Virus record (IMG/VR): IMGVR_UViG_3300025598_000111
Coordinates: 1-31,823 of that record
Length of the DNA stretch: 31,823 bases
Strand: one strand, 5' to 3'
Source of the DNA: a virus
A program made the translations under genes and the position numbers. Below the pieces are notes generated by a model that was not told the origin of the DNA, did not search any database, and worked only from the letters and a program-made list of their open reading frames with translations. Shown one piece after another: positions 8,575 to 16,022 of the stretch. Within the stretch, counting starts at the first letter, position 1, and each line of letters opens with the position of its first letter.

Positions 8575-9273
8575 TTAATAACTGACTGTGTAAGTATACT
8601 GGAACGGTAAGAATAAAACACCACATTGAATCGCAGATTTCAAAATTGGTGAAATTTGTATATTAGGAATTGTGATTGTTATTGCCGATCCAGACGTATA
8701 AGTTACGCTCACATTGTAGGTTTGGTCAATTTTTGGACTAACTCCATTGGCTCCATATAAGAACCGATAAACCCTGCGTTTCAACCAAGCAGTTGTATAT
8801 TCAAAACCATCACCTTTGTAAAAATTCCAAGTGATAATTCTTTTGTAATAGTCATCCGTTACAACATAATTTGTTGAAGAAGTTGTACTTGCTGTTTGTG
8901 AATATTCAGAAGTATTATAGGGAGTGGTATTGTAAACAAACAAATTGTTTGTCGGTGTTCCAGCTCCTAAACTTGGCCTTTCAATGCCGTACAAACTTGC
9001 TCCCACCCAATCCAATAATGGTGCGCTTAGTTGAGTATAGTTGGGTAAATTAAGGGTATTGAGTGAATCTAAGTATGATTGAGCAGTAGTATTATAGGCA
9101 GTAAAAAAAGCCTGAATGTCCGATGTGGTTTCAACTAAATAAGGTTCACCTGCAATAGCTTGACCGGCAACGCCATATCCTGCAACACCAGACTGAGCAG
9201 GATTCTGCGATGTAGTCTGTGAAGTGCTTGAGTATTGTTGGTATAAATACGCAGGTAATATGGTTTCAATCAT
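8575..9273 (-). CDS. Baseplate wedge / tail protein I-like (DUF2612-like)
   Basis: The 232-residue protein follows the J-like gene by 2 nt. LSAPLLDWVGASLYGIERPS (83-102), DDYYKRIITWNFYKGDGFEY and LKRRVYRFLYGANGVSPKID resemble DUF2612/tail protein I-type wedge proteins that connect the baseplate to fibers. The C-terminal ILKSAIQCGVLFLPFQYTYT forms the last strands. Position between J-like and fiber genes supports the role of fiber attachment. Confidence 0.75.
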   Translation of the reverse strand: MIETILPAYLYQQYSSTSQTTSQNPAQSGVAGYGVAGQAIAGEPYLVETTSDIQAFFTAYNTTAQSYLDSLNTLNLPNYTQLSAPLLDWVGASLYGIERPSLGAGTPTNNLFVYNTTPYNTSEYSQTASTTSSTNYVVTDDYYKRIITWNFYKGDGFEYTTAWLKRRVYRFLYGANGVSPKIDQTYNVSVTYTSGSAITITIPNIQISPILKSAIQCGVLFLPFQYTYTVSY

Positions 9274-9275
9274 TT

Positions 9276-10469
9276 TTAACCCTGTGTAATAGTGATGTTT
9301 GCGCTAGTCGCTGAAATTGTGAAATAGCTTTCAGGGTCACCAGAAATCAAACCTGTTCCCGATGCAGGAGGTACGACTGTTCCATTAATGGATACAGTAA
9401 AAACCATTCTTGATAAGGTTTGAGGAGGAACAATACTTGCAATCGCGGTTTGAAAAACAGTTTGTAATTCAAATAAATTAATTGGCTGACCCACATAAAT
9501 GCTATTGATATAAGCGGCTAAAGCGGGAATTCCAAGTTGGGCAACGGCAGTTGGGGAAACGTAATTTAATGAATTAGTATTCCAAGTCAAAGCTATAGTA
9601 ACGGCTTGTGCAGGAGGATTAACGTAAGTAATGGTATAGGAATCAGGGTAATCATAAATGGTAACCGTTTCATTCCTAGCTGTTGTGCTTGATCCAACTA
9701 ATATAGAAATGTCAGGGATAGAATTAAAGATAGCACCGGCTACTTGGTAGGGATCACCACCACCACAAATGACTTCCCATTGATTTGTGGAAACTTCTCT
9801 TACGGCAACTAATCTTGGCTGAACACCACTAACATTACCAAGTTGAGTTTTAATCAAAGTTGGCATACCTGTTGCCGTAGCCAAACCTGCTTGAATAACT
9901 TGAGCTTGATAAGACTGAAGGCTTTGAGCTGTAGCACCGGCAAGACCGGCATTAGGGTTTGTCACAGTTAAGGTAAACCCTGTAGCAACAGATGTTACCA
10001 ATTGAGTGACAGTATTGGCAGGAACGGCCCAAGAACCGGCTGTGGTTGCCAAACAATAGAGACTTGCACTTTGACCAGACGATCCAATGATGCCGCCATC
10101 TTGTACTGTGTATTGATGCGTTCCGTCAGAAACTGTAAATCCTACTGGAATTACATAACCTGCCAAACCACTAAAAACAACATAAACAGAAGTATTAGAA
10201 CCAACACCTTGCTGAACTCCATAAACCGCCCCCAGTTGATACAAAATAAAAGCGTTAGCAGTATATGGGCTAATGCTATTGACCAAATCAACAAATGTTT
10301 GATCTTGAATGACTACAGCTCCTGCGGCTGTTGAAGCCAAATCTTCAATCAAAGAGCCAGGTAAATTAGCAGTAAGTCCGGGAGATAAAGCTGTTGCCGC
10401 CGCTATTTCTTGATTCAATAGGGCAGTTGGGCTTGTAGGGATTGCTCCTGCGGTAGTTAAGGTAGGCAT
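9276..10469 (-). CDS. Baseplate J-like protein (gp47-like wedge)
   Basis: The 397-residue protein shows the J-like signature in order: LPGSLIEDLASTAAGAVVIQ near residues 36-55, FILYQLGAVYGVQQGVGSN, then the beta domain with VFSGLAGYVIPVGFTVSDGT and SWAVPANTVTQL, and SLQSYQAQVIQAGLATATGM where relatives have the E-S-D-x-x-Y/R segment. The C-terminal part PTAVAQLGIPALAAYINSIY is also typical. GGAG precedes the ATG. It forms the wedge with the gp25-like and tail protein I-like neighbours. Confidence 0.85.
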   Translation of the reverse strand: MPTLTTAGAIPTSPTALLNQEIAAATALSPGLTANLPGSLIEDLASTAAGAVVIQDQTFVDLVNSISPYTANAFILYQLGAVYGVQQGVGSNTSVYVVFSGLAGYVIPVGFTVSDGTHQYTVQDGGIIGSSGQSASLYCLATTAGSWAVPANTVTQLVTSVATGFTLTVTNPNAGLAGATAQSLQSYQAQVIQAGLATATGMPTLIKTQLGNVSGVQPRLVAVREVSTNQWEVICGGGDPYQVAGAIFNSIPDISILVGSSTTARNETVTIYDYPDSYTITYVNPPAQAVTIALTWNTNSLNYVSPTAVAQLGIPALAAYINSIYVGQPINLFELQTVFQTAIASIVPPQTLSRMVFTVSINGTVVPPASGTGLISGDPESYFTISATSANITITQG

Positions 10470-10481
10470 TGGATAACTCCG

Positions 10482-10805
10482 TTATGTTGCAACTGTTGTT
10501 TGAATTGTAGTGCCATTTTGCAAAACTGCACTAATTGCGTATGTGGGCTGAGGGGTTGTGCTCTGACTTGTAATGGCCAAACTAGCAAAATATGGAGCAT
10601 ATTGATTTTGCGTATTGTTAACCGCTAAGTTAGGAGCAATTTGATTGATTACAGATTGTTGAGCAGGTATGCCGTAGTTACCGTAAAAAGGGCTTTCACC
10701 TAAATTCAATCTCAAAGTTTGAGCCACGGTAGCCAAGTAAATATAGCTTGTGTCTGTAATAGTTGTCCATTTTCCTGTTTTGGGATCTATTCCATAACTT
10801 CTCAT
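10482..10805 (-). CDS. Baseplate wedge protein, gp25-like
   Basis: The 107-residue protein includes YIYLATVAQTLRLNLGESPF (23-42), YGNYGIPAQQSVINQIAPNL and YAPYFASLAITS. The LRLNLGESPFYGNYGIP core is typical of gp25/gpW-type wedge proteins of simple myoviruses (the LGE...G...G pattern). It starts within the spike stop (4-nt overlap) and is followed by the J-like protein, the conserved order spike, gp25, J. Confidence 0.7.
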   Translation of the reverse strand: MRSYGIDPKTGKWTTITDTSYIYLATVAQTLRLNLGESPFYGNYGIPAQQSVINQIAPNLAVNNTQNQYAPYFASLAITSQSTTPQPTYAISAVLQNGTTIQTTVAT

Positions 10806-11416
10806 ACAACACCCCCAGAATTAGCGCTACCCACTTGAACATTTTTGTGCTCGTGAGCCAAAAAGTTTCTGCCGTTAATAGTTACGTTTGTTCCATTAAT
10901 GGTTACATTGCCACCAGTTAATGTAATACTTGCCGAACCTTGAGCCAAAGATATTTCGGTAGGAGTGATTGTAACAACAGCGCCACTTGCGGTGTCTCTT
11001 AAAACAACTCCATTTGGTCCATAAATTGTGACTGCGTTAGCATCAACAGAAGACCAATTTTTATTGCCAATAGGTACAAATACCAATCCGCCAAGATTGC
11101 TTGGTTCTTCAAGGGGAGCTAGACCAGACCCCAAGCCGGAAACGCCACCAAGTACGGTATCTGCTGAAATGCAAAATCCCTTGTCTCCAACTTGAATAGG
11201 AAGTCGAATATATTCACTTCCGATAACTGGACAAGTGACTTGTGGAATTGTAAGAACACCACCAGTATCAACATCAAAAGCAACAGTTACTATAGCTCCA
11301 GAGACGGCAACAATGTGACATGGATATTTTTGTCCTTGTCTTTGTTGATTATCCGCAATCTTGCCTTCAGCAAAATTGTTAATGGATATTGCAAATGGTA
11401 GTTTTTGTGAAATCAT
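10802..11416 (-). CDS. Baseplate central spike (gp45/gpV-like) with HxH tip
   Basis: The 204-residue protein has an N-terminal OB-type domain (IVAVSGAIVTVAFDVDTGGV, then LPIQVGDKGFCISADTVLGG), followed by a triple-stranded beta-helix made of Thr/Val/Ile repeats (SASITLTGGNVTINGTNVTI). It ends RNFLAHEHKNVQVG then SANSGGVV. The HEH histidines match the metal-binding apex of membrane-piercing spikes, where three chains bind iron. The short length suits a simple baseplate without a separate PAAR tip, and none is seen nearby. Confidence 0.82.
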   Translation of the reverse strand: MISQKLPFAISINNFAEGKIADNQQRQGQKYPCHIVAVSGAIVTVAFDVDTGGVLTIPQVTCPVIGSEYIRLPIQVGDKGFCISADTVLGGVSGLGSGLAPLEEPSNLGGLVFVPIGNKNWSSVDANAVTIYGPNGVVLRDTASGAVVTITPTEISLAQGSASITLTGGNVTINGTNVTINGRNFLAHEHKNVQVGSANSGGVV

Positions 11417-12399
11417 GGCATCACCGGTATTGTGCAGTCAACAATAGTACACCAACTGTTTGCATCTGCTTGACGGCTATTTCCAACATGACGAATATTT
11501 AAAATTTGAAACACACCTTGAAAAGCAATATTGTTTCTGTTTTGACCAAAAGTTGCGGGACTATTGGTTATTGGAGATCCTTTTGGAAAAACAATTTTAT
11601 CCATGATATTTAAATCACCACGCATAACTAATTTGGCTTGAATAGTGCTTACGTCAATCCAAGTCAAATTACCAATAATATCTGTAAATTTTACGTTGAC
11701 AATATTTGTTTCCGCTGTTCCGTCAGTTATAAGAAAACCTTGATTTGTTGATGCAATAGAAGCTCCCAAATAACCAATAGTTTTAATAATTTGTTTGCTT
11801 TTTTTATTTATGTATTTTGAAAATGATGTAATATTGTCATACTGCCACGATTGATCTTGGTTATAAATTAAATTAGAACTAAGAGATCCATAAATAGGCA
11901 CGTTGGGATAAGCTATACCTAAAGATTGCCTAATTGCATTTTCTAATGTTGTACCTGCTTTCCAAGTAAAGCCAAAATTAACTTCATCAATAGGCGATAC
12001 ATAAGTTAATCCAACAATTACAAAATTTAAATTAACTTCTGTTCCTTGCCAGTTTCCAAAACATTGCAATATTGTTCCGTCTATAATTTCACCGGCTTGT
12101 TTGGGGTCAGCAAAAGGCAATCCTTTTGACATACCAACTGATATTTGTATGCGAGCATTGTTGTAATTTGCTGATTGATTCAAATCTTCAAAAGAAACAC
12201 CATGAACTGTTAACAAACCATTTTGAGACGGTTGATGATATAAATTTTGAAATATGTCTAAGTCAACCCTAAGAGCCGATCCATTGTCTATTCTGTTTTG
12301 ATAATTTTGACTGTTGTTAGCTAAAGACGAAAACGTAACAGGCACAAATTGAATTGTGCTTTGACTTGATGGGCTAATGGTTATGCTGTAATAACGCAT
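11413..12399 (-). CDS. Baseplate hub protein (gp27/gpD-like)
   Basis: The 328-residue protein shows LRVDLDIFQNLYHQPSQNGL, TVHGVSFEDLNQSANYNNAR and KAGTTLENAIRQSLGIAYPN, a pattern of hub proteins whose domains form the ring holding the spike. The C-terminal GVFQILNIRHVGNSRQAD, with CTIVDCTIPVMP, is also typical. It overlaps the spike gene by 4 nt (ATGA), and hub-spike adjacency is conserved in Mu- and Pam3-type baseplates. Confidence 0.75.
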   Translation of the reverse strand: MRYYSITISPSSQSTIQFVPVTFSSLANNSQNYQNRIDNGSALRVDLDIFQNLYHQPSQNGLLTVHGVSFEDLNQSANYNNARIQISVGMSKGLPFADPKQAGEIIDGTILQCFGNWQGTEVNLNFVIVGLTYVSPIDEVNFGFTWKAGTTLENAIRQSLGIAYPNVPIYGSLSSNLIYNQDQSWQYDNITSFSKYINKKSKQIIKTIGYLGASIASTNQGFLITDGTAETNIVNVKFTDIIGNLTWIDVSTIQAKLVMRGDLNIMDKIVFPKGSPITNSPATFGQNRNNIAFQGVFQILNIRHVGNSRQADANSWCTIVDCTIPVMP

Positions 12400-12668
12400 T
12401 ATGGAGTAATGATAAAACTCTTATTACTCACTCGATAAACCATTGTTGAAGTTGTAAAATATCCAAACAATAAATTAATATCTGAGTCATCAGGTGAGCC
12501 AATAATAGGACGAGTAACAATCAAATTGCCAAAAGTATCATAGATAGAAAAGAAATATCTTGATCCTGCGGCATTCCATGTGCAAATACAAACATAAGTA
12601 ACCCCATCTAAAACAGGATTAAATTGAAAATTTGCTAACGGTGATGGGTTAAAAAGAATGGTAGTCAT
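12399..12668 (-). CDS. Baseplate plug-like protein (DUF6983-like)
   Basis: The 89-residue protein (LANFQFNPVLDGVTYVCICT, then WNAAGSRYFFSIYDTFGNLI and SDINLLFGYFTTSTMVYRVS) has the size and beta pattern of the small plug proteins encoded ahead of the hub in simple myovirus baseplates. The NAAGSRYFFSIYD run is the most characteristic part. It is linked to both neighbours by one-base TAATG overlaps. Family assignment is from memory of the pattern, so moderate. Confidence 0.6.
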   Translation of the reverse strand: MTTILFNPSPLANFQFNPVLDGVTYVCICTWNAAGSRYFFSIYDTFGNLIVTRPIIGSPDDSDINLLFGYFTTSTMVYRVSNKSFIITP

Positions 12669-13303
12669 TATTCATACCATCCTAATTTGTAATTTGGTGC
12701 GGTACTGTTCCAACTTAATGCTGTTGGTGTGGGTAATCCATTTTGGAATTTATTCATTAAATTGCCCAAAACTTGTTGTGCGCCCTGTTGCGTTATCAAT
12801 GGTTGCGTAAAATCCCATTGATATAAAAATTGCACTTGTTTATCACTTGATGTGCTTACGTCACGAATACTAGTCAACAAGCAATTTGTGTAAGTATATG
12901 CAGGTGTTAAAACTGTAAATGTACCGCCTGTCAAAATGTGTGTATCCAATTGACTTTTTAGTGCAGTAAAAATTGAATTTTTGATTGTGTACCCACCATT
13001 GTTTTGAGCCGGTGCTATCATCACCAAGCTAATTTTCAAAGGCATTTGTATCACAGCATTAGCCGCCATTGTTAGGCTTGCAAAAGGATATTCAGCGATT
13101 TGCCAATCCTCAAGACTACCGCCTGACATAACTCTATACTCGGCAAAATATTGTCCGGTACTGCTGAATGAATTGCTCAATTGTTCTGTTAAATTAACAA
13201 TAGGCAAAATATTGTTTGGATAATTTGCGGCTATCCCATTATTTAAAATAATAGGTGAAACCTCATAATTGTATGAAAAATTAGCTTGTGCAGAATTTAA
13301 CAT
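12668..13303 (-). CDS. Baseplate / tube-initiator region protein
   Basis: The 211-residue protein begins MLNSAQANFSYNYEVSPIIL and includes SLEDWQIAEYPFASLTMAAN (63-82), ISLVMIAPAQNNGGYTIKN, and QVQFLYQWDFTQPLITQQGA. Similar sequences lie after the tape measure in Bcep781-like and related myoviruses. By position it should cap the tube at the baseplate, like the tube initiator of Pam3 or a gp48/gp54-type protein. The exact match to those families is inference. TAATG junctions join it to both neighbours. Confidence 0.62.
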   Translation of the reverse strand: MLNSAQANFSYNYEVSPIILNNGIAANYPNNILPIVNLTEQLSNSFSSTGQYFAEYRVMSGGSLEDWQIAEYPFASLTMAANAVIQMPLKISLVMIAPAQNNGGYTIKNSIFTALKSQLDTHILTGGTFTVLTPAYTYTNCLLTSIRDVSTSSDKQVQFLYQWDFTQPLITQQGAQQVLGNLMNKFQNGLPTPTALSWNSTAPNYKLGWYE

Positions 13304-14847
13304 TATGAACCTTTATTGGCATTTGGTAGACTTGCCGCAGATGCAACAGCATTTCCACCTGTGTTATTGGTAATCATAACTTTAATTTCATTGGCTGAAT
13401 ATTTAGATTTCCCGCTTTCGACTTTAGAAATTACCGCCAACAATGAAGACAAAACATTTGGATCTTGTAAATTTAAATGTTCAGTTGCCTTACGTCCAGT
13501 TTGTTGCTCAACAGCTTTAATATAGGCTTTTGTGTCGTTTTCATTTTTAGGCGCATAAAGACTAATGATGTCTTGAATGGTGTCTAATTTTTTGTATCCT
13601 GCTGCTTTTGATTTTCCAGTTGCGTACAGAGTTAACTGTTCTGCCAAGGCTTTAAAACCTTCTCTGTCAGATGCAAATTTTGCAAAACCACCTTCACCTT
13701 GGGTTGCTCCTGCTTGTCCAACATAGCGCAAATTTCCGGGGTTAAAATTTCTTTCAGCTAAAGATTCACCACCAAAAAACTGTCTTACAGCTCCCTTGGT
13801 GCGTTCCCATTTTTGAGTACCTTCTTTTTCTTCCTTGGTTTGTGTTAACCCAAAGAATCCGGTAATGTTTTCAATAATGGTAGCCATGCCTTTTAAAGCA
13901 TCTAGAAAATATGTAATATCCTCTTTTAATTCATCAACTTTTAAATTAGTTAAAAAATCTTTAACCATTTCACCAACAGCTTCAGAGAATTCAATTAATT
14001 TAGGAATTAATGGTTCTAAAGTTTTTATTAGCGATGTTTCCAATACTTGACCAACTTTTTTCAATTGAACTAGAAAATCTTGCCATTCACGATTAACGGC
14101 ATCAGTTGTTTCTAGTTCTTTTGCATCTTGTTGATTTTTGGCAATGGCTTGATTTAATTCATCTTCTTTTAGTTCAGATAAACGCCTTAAATCTTGAATG
14201 TTAAATATTTCCGTTAATCCTGTTGCTTTTGCATAATTTTCAGTCTGCCCTCCAGCTCTAAATTGCTTAACAGCATTGCGAATAATATTAGGCAATAAAT
14301 CAACAGGATTTTGTCCGGCACTACCGCCAAGTCTGCCAATCAATGATTGACGAGCCAAGTCACTTTTGACATCAGCAATATTTGACAATACTTGTGTTGG
14401 ATCAAAATAACGACCAAAGTTTGTTTCTGTAGCTCTTAGTTGACCAGTAGAAACGCCCAAACCCTGCGCTTGCCTTCTGTAATCACTAGCACTACCTGCA
14501 ACTCCTGCCAAGCCAAAACCGCCACCAATAGCGCCCAATGTAGCCCATTTAGCGATGGATACTGCGCCACTAGCAAGATTGCGAGCAATGTTGGCTGTTG
14601 TATAACTTAATTCTTTAAAAACAACTAAATTGTCTTTTGATATTTTTTCAAAGTTTTTTAGTTGAGTGACTAGATCTTTAACGCCCTTGATTTGAGCGTC
14701 TACCTGTTTGGTCATTTTTTGTGACCAAGGCAAAGGGTCTATTTTCTTTAAACTTTCAACGGACGATCTAAATTTGGCAAAGTCTTTCGCAAACGCTTGA
14801 AACTTTTCATCTAATACATCTATTTCAATAACTGATTTGGTTGCCAT
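13303..14847 (-). CDS. Tape measure protein with lysozyme-like C-terminal domain
   Basis: The 514-residue protein follows the chaperones. Residues 10-90 and 225-330 are long charged helices, a hydrophobic glycine-rich stretch lies at about 95-120 (WATLGAIGGGFGLAGVAGSA), and residues 363-478 form a peptidoglycan-hydrolase-like domain: ERNFNPGNLRYVGQAGA, FAKFASDREGFKALAEQL, then TIQDIISLYAPKNENDTKAY. That NPGNLRY...F..GF..L pattern is seen in virion lysozyme-type domains. It would set tail length and locally open the cell wall during injection. At roughly 1.5 angstrom per residue it implies a short tail, well under 100 nm. The stop shares one base with the next ATG (TAATG). Confidence 0.82.
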   Translation of the reverse strand: MATKSVIEIDVLDEKFQAFAKDFAKFRSSVESLKKIDPLPWSQKMTKQVDAQIKGVKDLVTQLKNFEKISKDNLVVFKELSYTTANIARNLASGAVSIAKWATLGAIGGGFGLAGVAGSASDYRRQAQGLGVSTGQLRATETNFGRYFDPTQVLSNIADVKSDLARQSLIGRLGGSAGQNPVDLLPNIIRNAVKQFRAGGQTENYAKATGLTEIFNIQDLRRLSELKEDELNQAIAKNQQDAKELETTDAVNREWQDFLVQLKKVGQVLETSLIKTLEPLIPKLIEFSEAVGEMVKDFLTNLKVDELKEDITYFLDALKGMATIIENITGFFGLTQTKEEKEGTQKWERTKGAVRQFFGGESLAERNFNPGNLRYVGQAGATQGEGGFAKFASDREGFKALAEQLTLYATGKSKAAGYKKLDTIQDIISLYAPKNENDTKAYIKAVEQQTGRKATEHLNLQDPNVLSSLLAVISKVESGKSKYSANEIKVMITNNTGGNAVASAASLPNANKGS

Positions 14848-14856
14848 TATTTACTC

Positions 14857-15111
14857 TTAGAAGATTGATTTTTTTTCAATTGCTTGGATTAAATGCCTTT
14901 GACGATAATGTTGTGCATCTACCCATTTACCGCCATTTTCTTTTATGAACTCATAAAAACCTTCATTGCTTAAATAGTCTAGGATATAAGCGATGATTCC
15001 GTTACTTTCTTTCCAGTAACATCTGTTTTGGTCAATGTCGGCAAACCAGTTTGATACGCCATACAGTCCAAGGATGTAACTACCCAATGCCGTAAATTCC
15101 CCGCCATTTCT
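14857..15111 (-). CDS. Tail assembly chaperone C-terminal extension, made by -1 frameshift
   Basis: After a -1 slip at codon 151 of the upstream gene, the new frame is open for 84 residues: RNGGEFTALGSYILGLYGVS, then NWFADIDQNRCYWKESNGII, ending HLIQAIEKKSIF. The full fusion would be 235 residues. No ATG or ribosome site exists for this frame (its first candidate is a TTG without Shine-Dalgarno), which argues for frameshifting rather than separate initiation. This matches the lambda G/GT arrangement conserved across tailed phages. It ends 9 nt before the tape measure start. Confidence 0.82.
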   Translation of the reverse strand, partial: RNGGEFTALGSYILGLYGVSNWFADIDQNRCYWKESNGIIAYILDYLSNEGFYEFIKENGGKWVDAQHYRQRHLIQAIEKKSIF

Positions 15112-15563
15112 AAAAAAGAAACTCTGAAGTCCCTTGGAGCGACCTTGGATATTGCAGTAAAAAAAACGAGAGAACTCATCACCTCCGCTTCTTCATCTTC
15201 ATCAATGATTCCACGTTTGATTGCCAAATCAAATGGCAAAGTTTCCCATCCATTTTCACCGCAATAAATGACATTAGTTAATCTAATGATTTCATTGATT
15301 AAACCAAATTTAACTCCACTTGGGCCGTCCCATGTGCCAGACTGAGTTGCAATTGATTTCAATGAGGGATAAGCAAGCCTTGGTGCGGATAAGGCAACAT
15401 GGCTTGGATTATCACTTTCAAAACATTGACTAAAGACTTTTCCAAGCTCTAGATAAAATTGTTCAAAAATCTCACGACTAACAGCGGTTGAGTGAATGTG
15501 TACTGTTCCGTAGTCTGTCGTTTGAATTTGCACCACTAAATTCAAATTTTTGTTAATTTTCAA
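14979..15563 (-). CDS. Tail assembly chaperone, short form
   Basis: The 194-residue protein lies between tube and tape measure, the fixed place for the tail assembly chaperones that coat the tape measure during assembly. It starts at a TTG, supported by GCAGGAG 8-9 nt ahead and by tight packing after the tube stop; no ATG is available there. Notable segments are REIFEQFYLELGKVFSQCF, GPSGVKFGLINEIIRLTNVI and a conserved-looking KVAPRDFRVSFLEMAGNLRH. At codons 149-151 the frame reads TCT TTT TTA, forming the U UUU UUA slip heptamer. Ribosomes that do not slip make this form. Confidence 0.82.
   Translation of the reverse strand: MKINKNLNLVVQIQTTDYGTVHIHSTAVSREIFEQFYLELGKVFSQCFESDNPSHVALSAPRLAYPSLKSIATQSGTWDGPSGVKFGLINEIIRLTNVIYCGENGWETLPFDLAIKRGIIDEDEEAEVMSSLVFFTAISKVAPRDFRVSFLEMAGNLRHWVVTSLDCMAYQTGLPTLTKTDVTGKKVTESSLIS
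15111..15117 (-). promoter_or_regulatory. Programmed -1 frameshift heptamer U UUU UUA
   Basis: The minus strand reads TTTTTTA here, and in the zero frame its codons are (TC)T TTT TTA, exactly the X XXY YYZ pattern. U UUU UUA is a known efficient slip site. The -1 frame has no stop between this point and the end of the extension at 14857. Both P-site Phe and A-site Leu tRNAs can re-pair after the slip. Confidence 0.85.
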
Positions 15564-15565
15564 AT

Positions 15566-16012
15566 CTATGCTCCTGCGGCAAATAACTCAGCATTAATAG
15601 AATAAACACCACGCAAGCGAACAACTAAACCGGCTTGTGTTCCATCAAAAGCAACTTCTTGAATGCTTTGTAAAACACAGTTGTTCAGTTGGAATGGAGA
15701 TAAAGTAACTGTATCGGGATAAATCGTAACTGATCCCAATGTAGTGTTTAACTCAATTTGTTGCTTGTATGCGTTAGCCAATGCTTGTGTTCTGACCAAA
15801 TGCATTGTGACTGTTCCATAAATATATGGTTCAGGGCTTGTGACCGCACCAGTTAAGGTGTTAATTAGCAATGCAGTATCACCATCAAATGCCAAGCTAA
15901 TCGCTTCTTTAGAAAGATACGATGCTGTAACATTTAAGTTTTGATAGTCAGCATAAAACACACTAGCAAGTAGTCTGTTTAACGTGCCTTGTACAACTTG
16001 TGGATTTGCCAT
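15566..16012 (-). CDS. Tail tube protein
   Basis: The 148-residue protein begins ANPQVVQGTLNRLLASVFYA and continues ASYLSKEAISLAFDGDTALL, TGAVTSPEPYIYGTVTMHLV and a final VRLRGVYSINAELFAAGA. This resembles tube proteins of Bcep781-like myoviruses, which stack as hexameric rings inside the sheath. The size, order (sheath, tube, chaperones, tape measure) and strong AAGGAG site agree. Its TAG stop is 2 nt before the TTG start of the chaperone gene. Confidence 0.85.
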   Translation of the reverse strand: MANPQVVQGTLNRLLASVFYADYQNLNVTASYLSKEAISLAFDGDTALLINTLTGAVTSPEPYIYGTVTMHLVRTQALANAYKQQIELNTTLGSVTIYPDTVTLSPFQLNNCVLQSIQEVAFDGTQAGLVVRLRGVYSINAELFAAGA

Positions 16013-16022
16013 TCTTTACTCC

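Noticed and set aside
15000-15020. Alternative frameshift at A AAG in the chaperone overlap
   Set aside because: It is only a tetramer-type slip site; the full U UUU UUA heptamer upstream is far stronger and keeps all of the -1 frame.
14857-15087. Separate gene starting at the TTG at 15087
   Set aside because: No Shine-Dalgarno precedes the TTG, and the frame is open back to the U UUU UUA heptamer, which explains its expression better.
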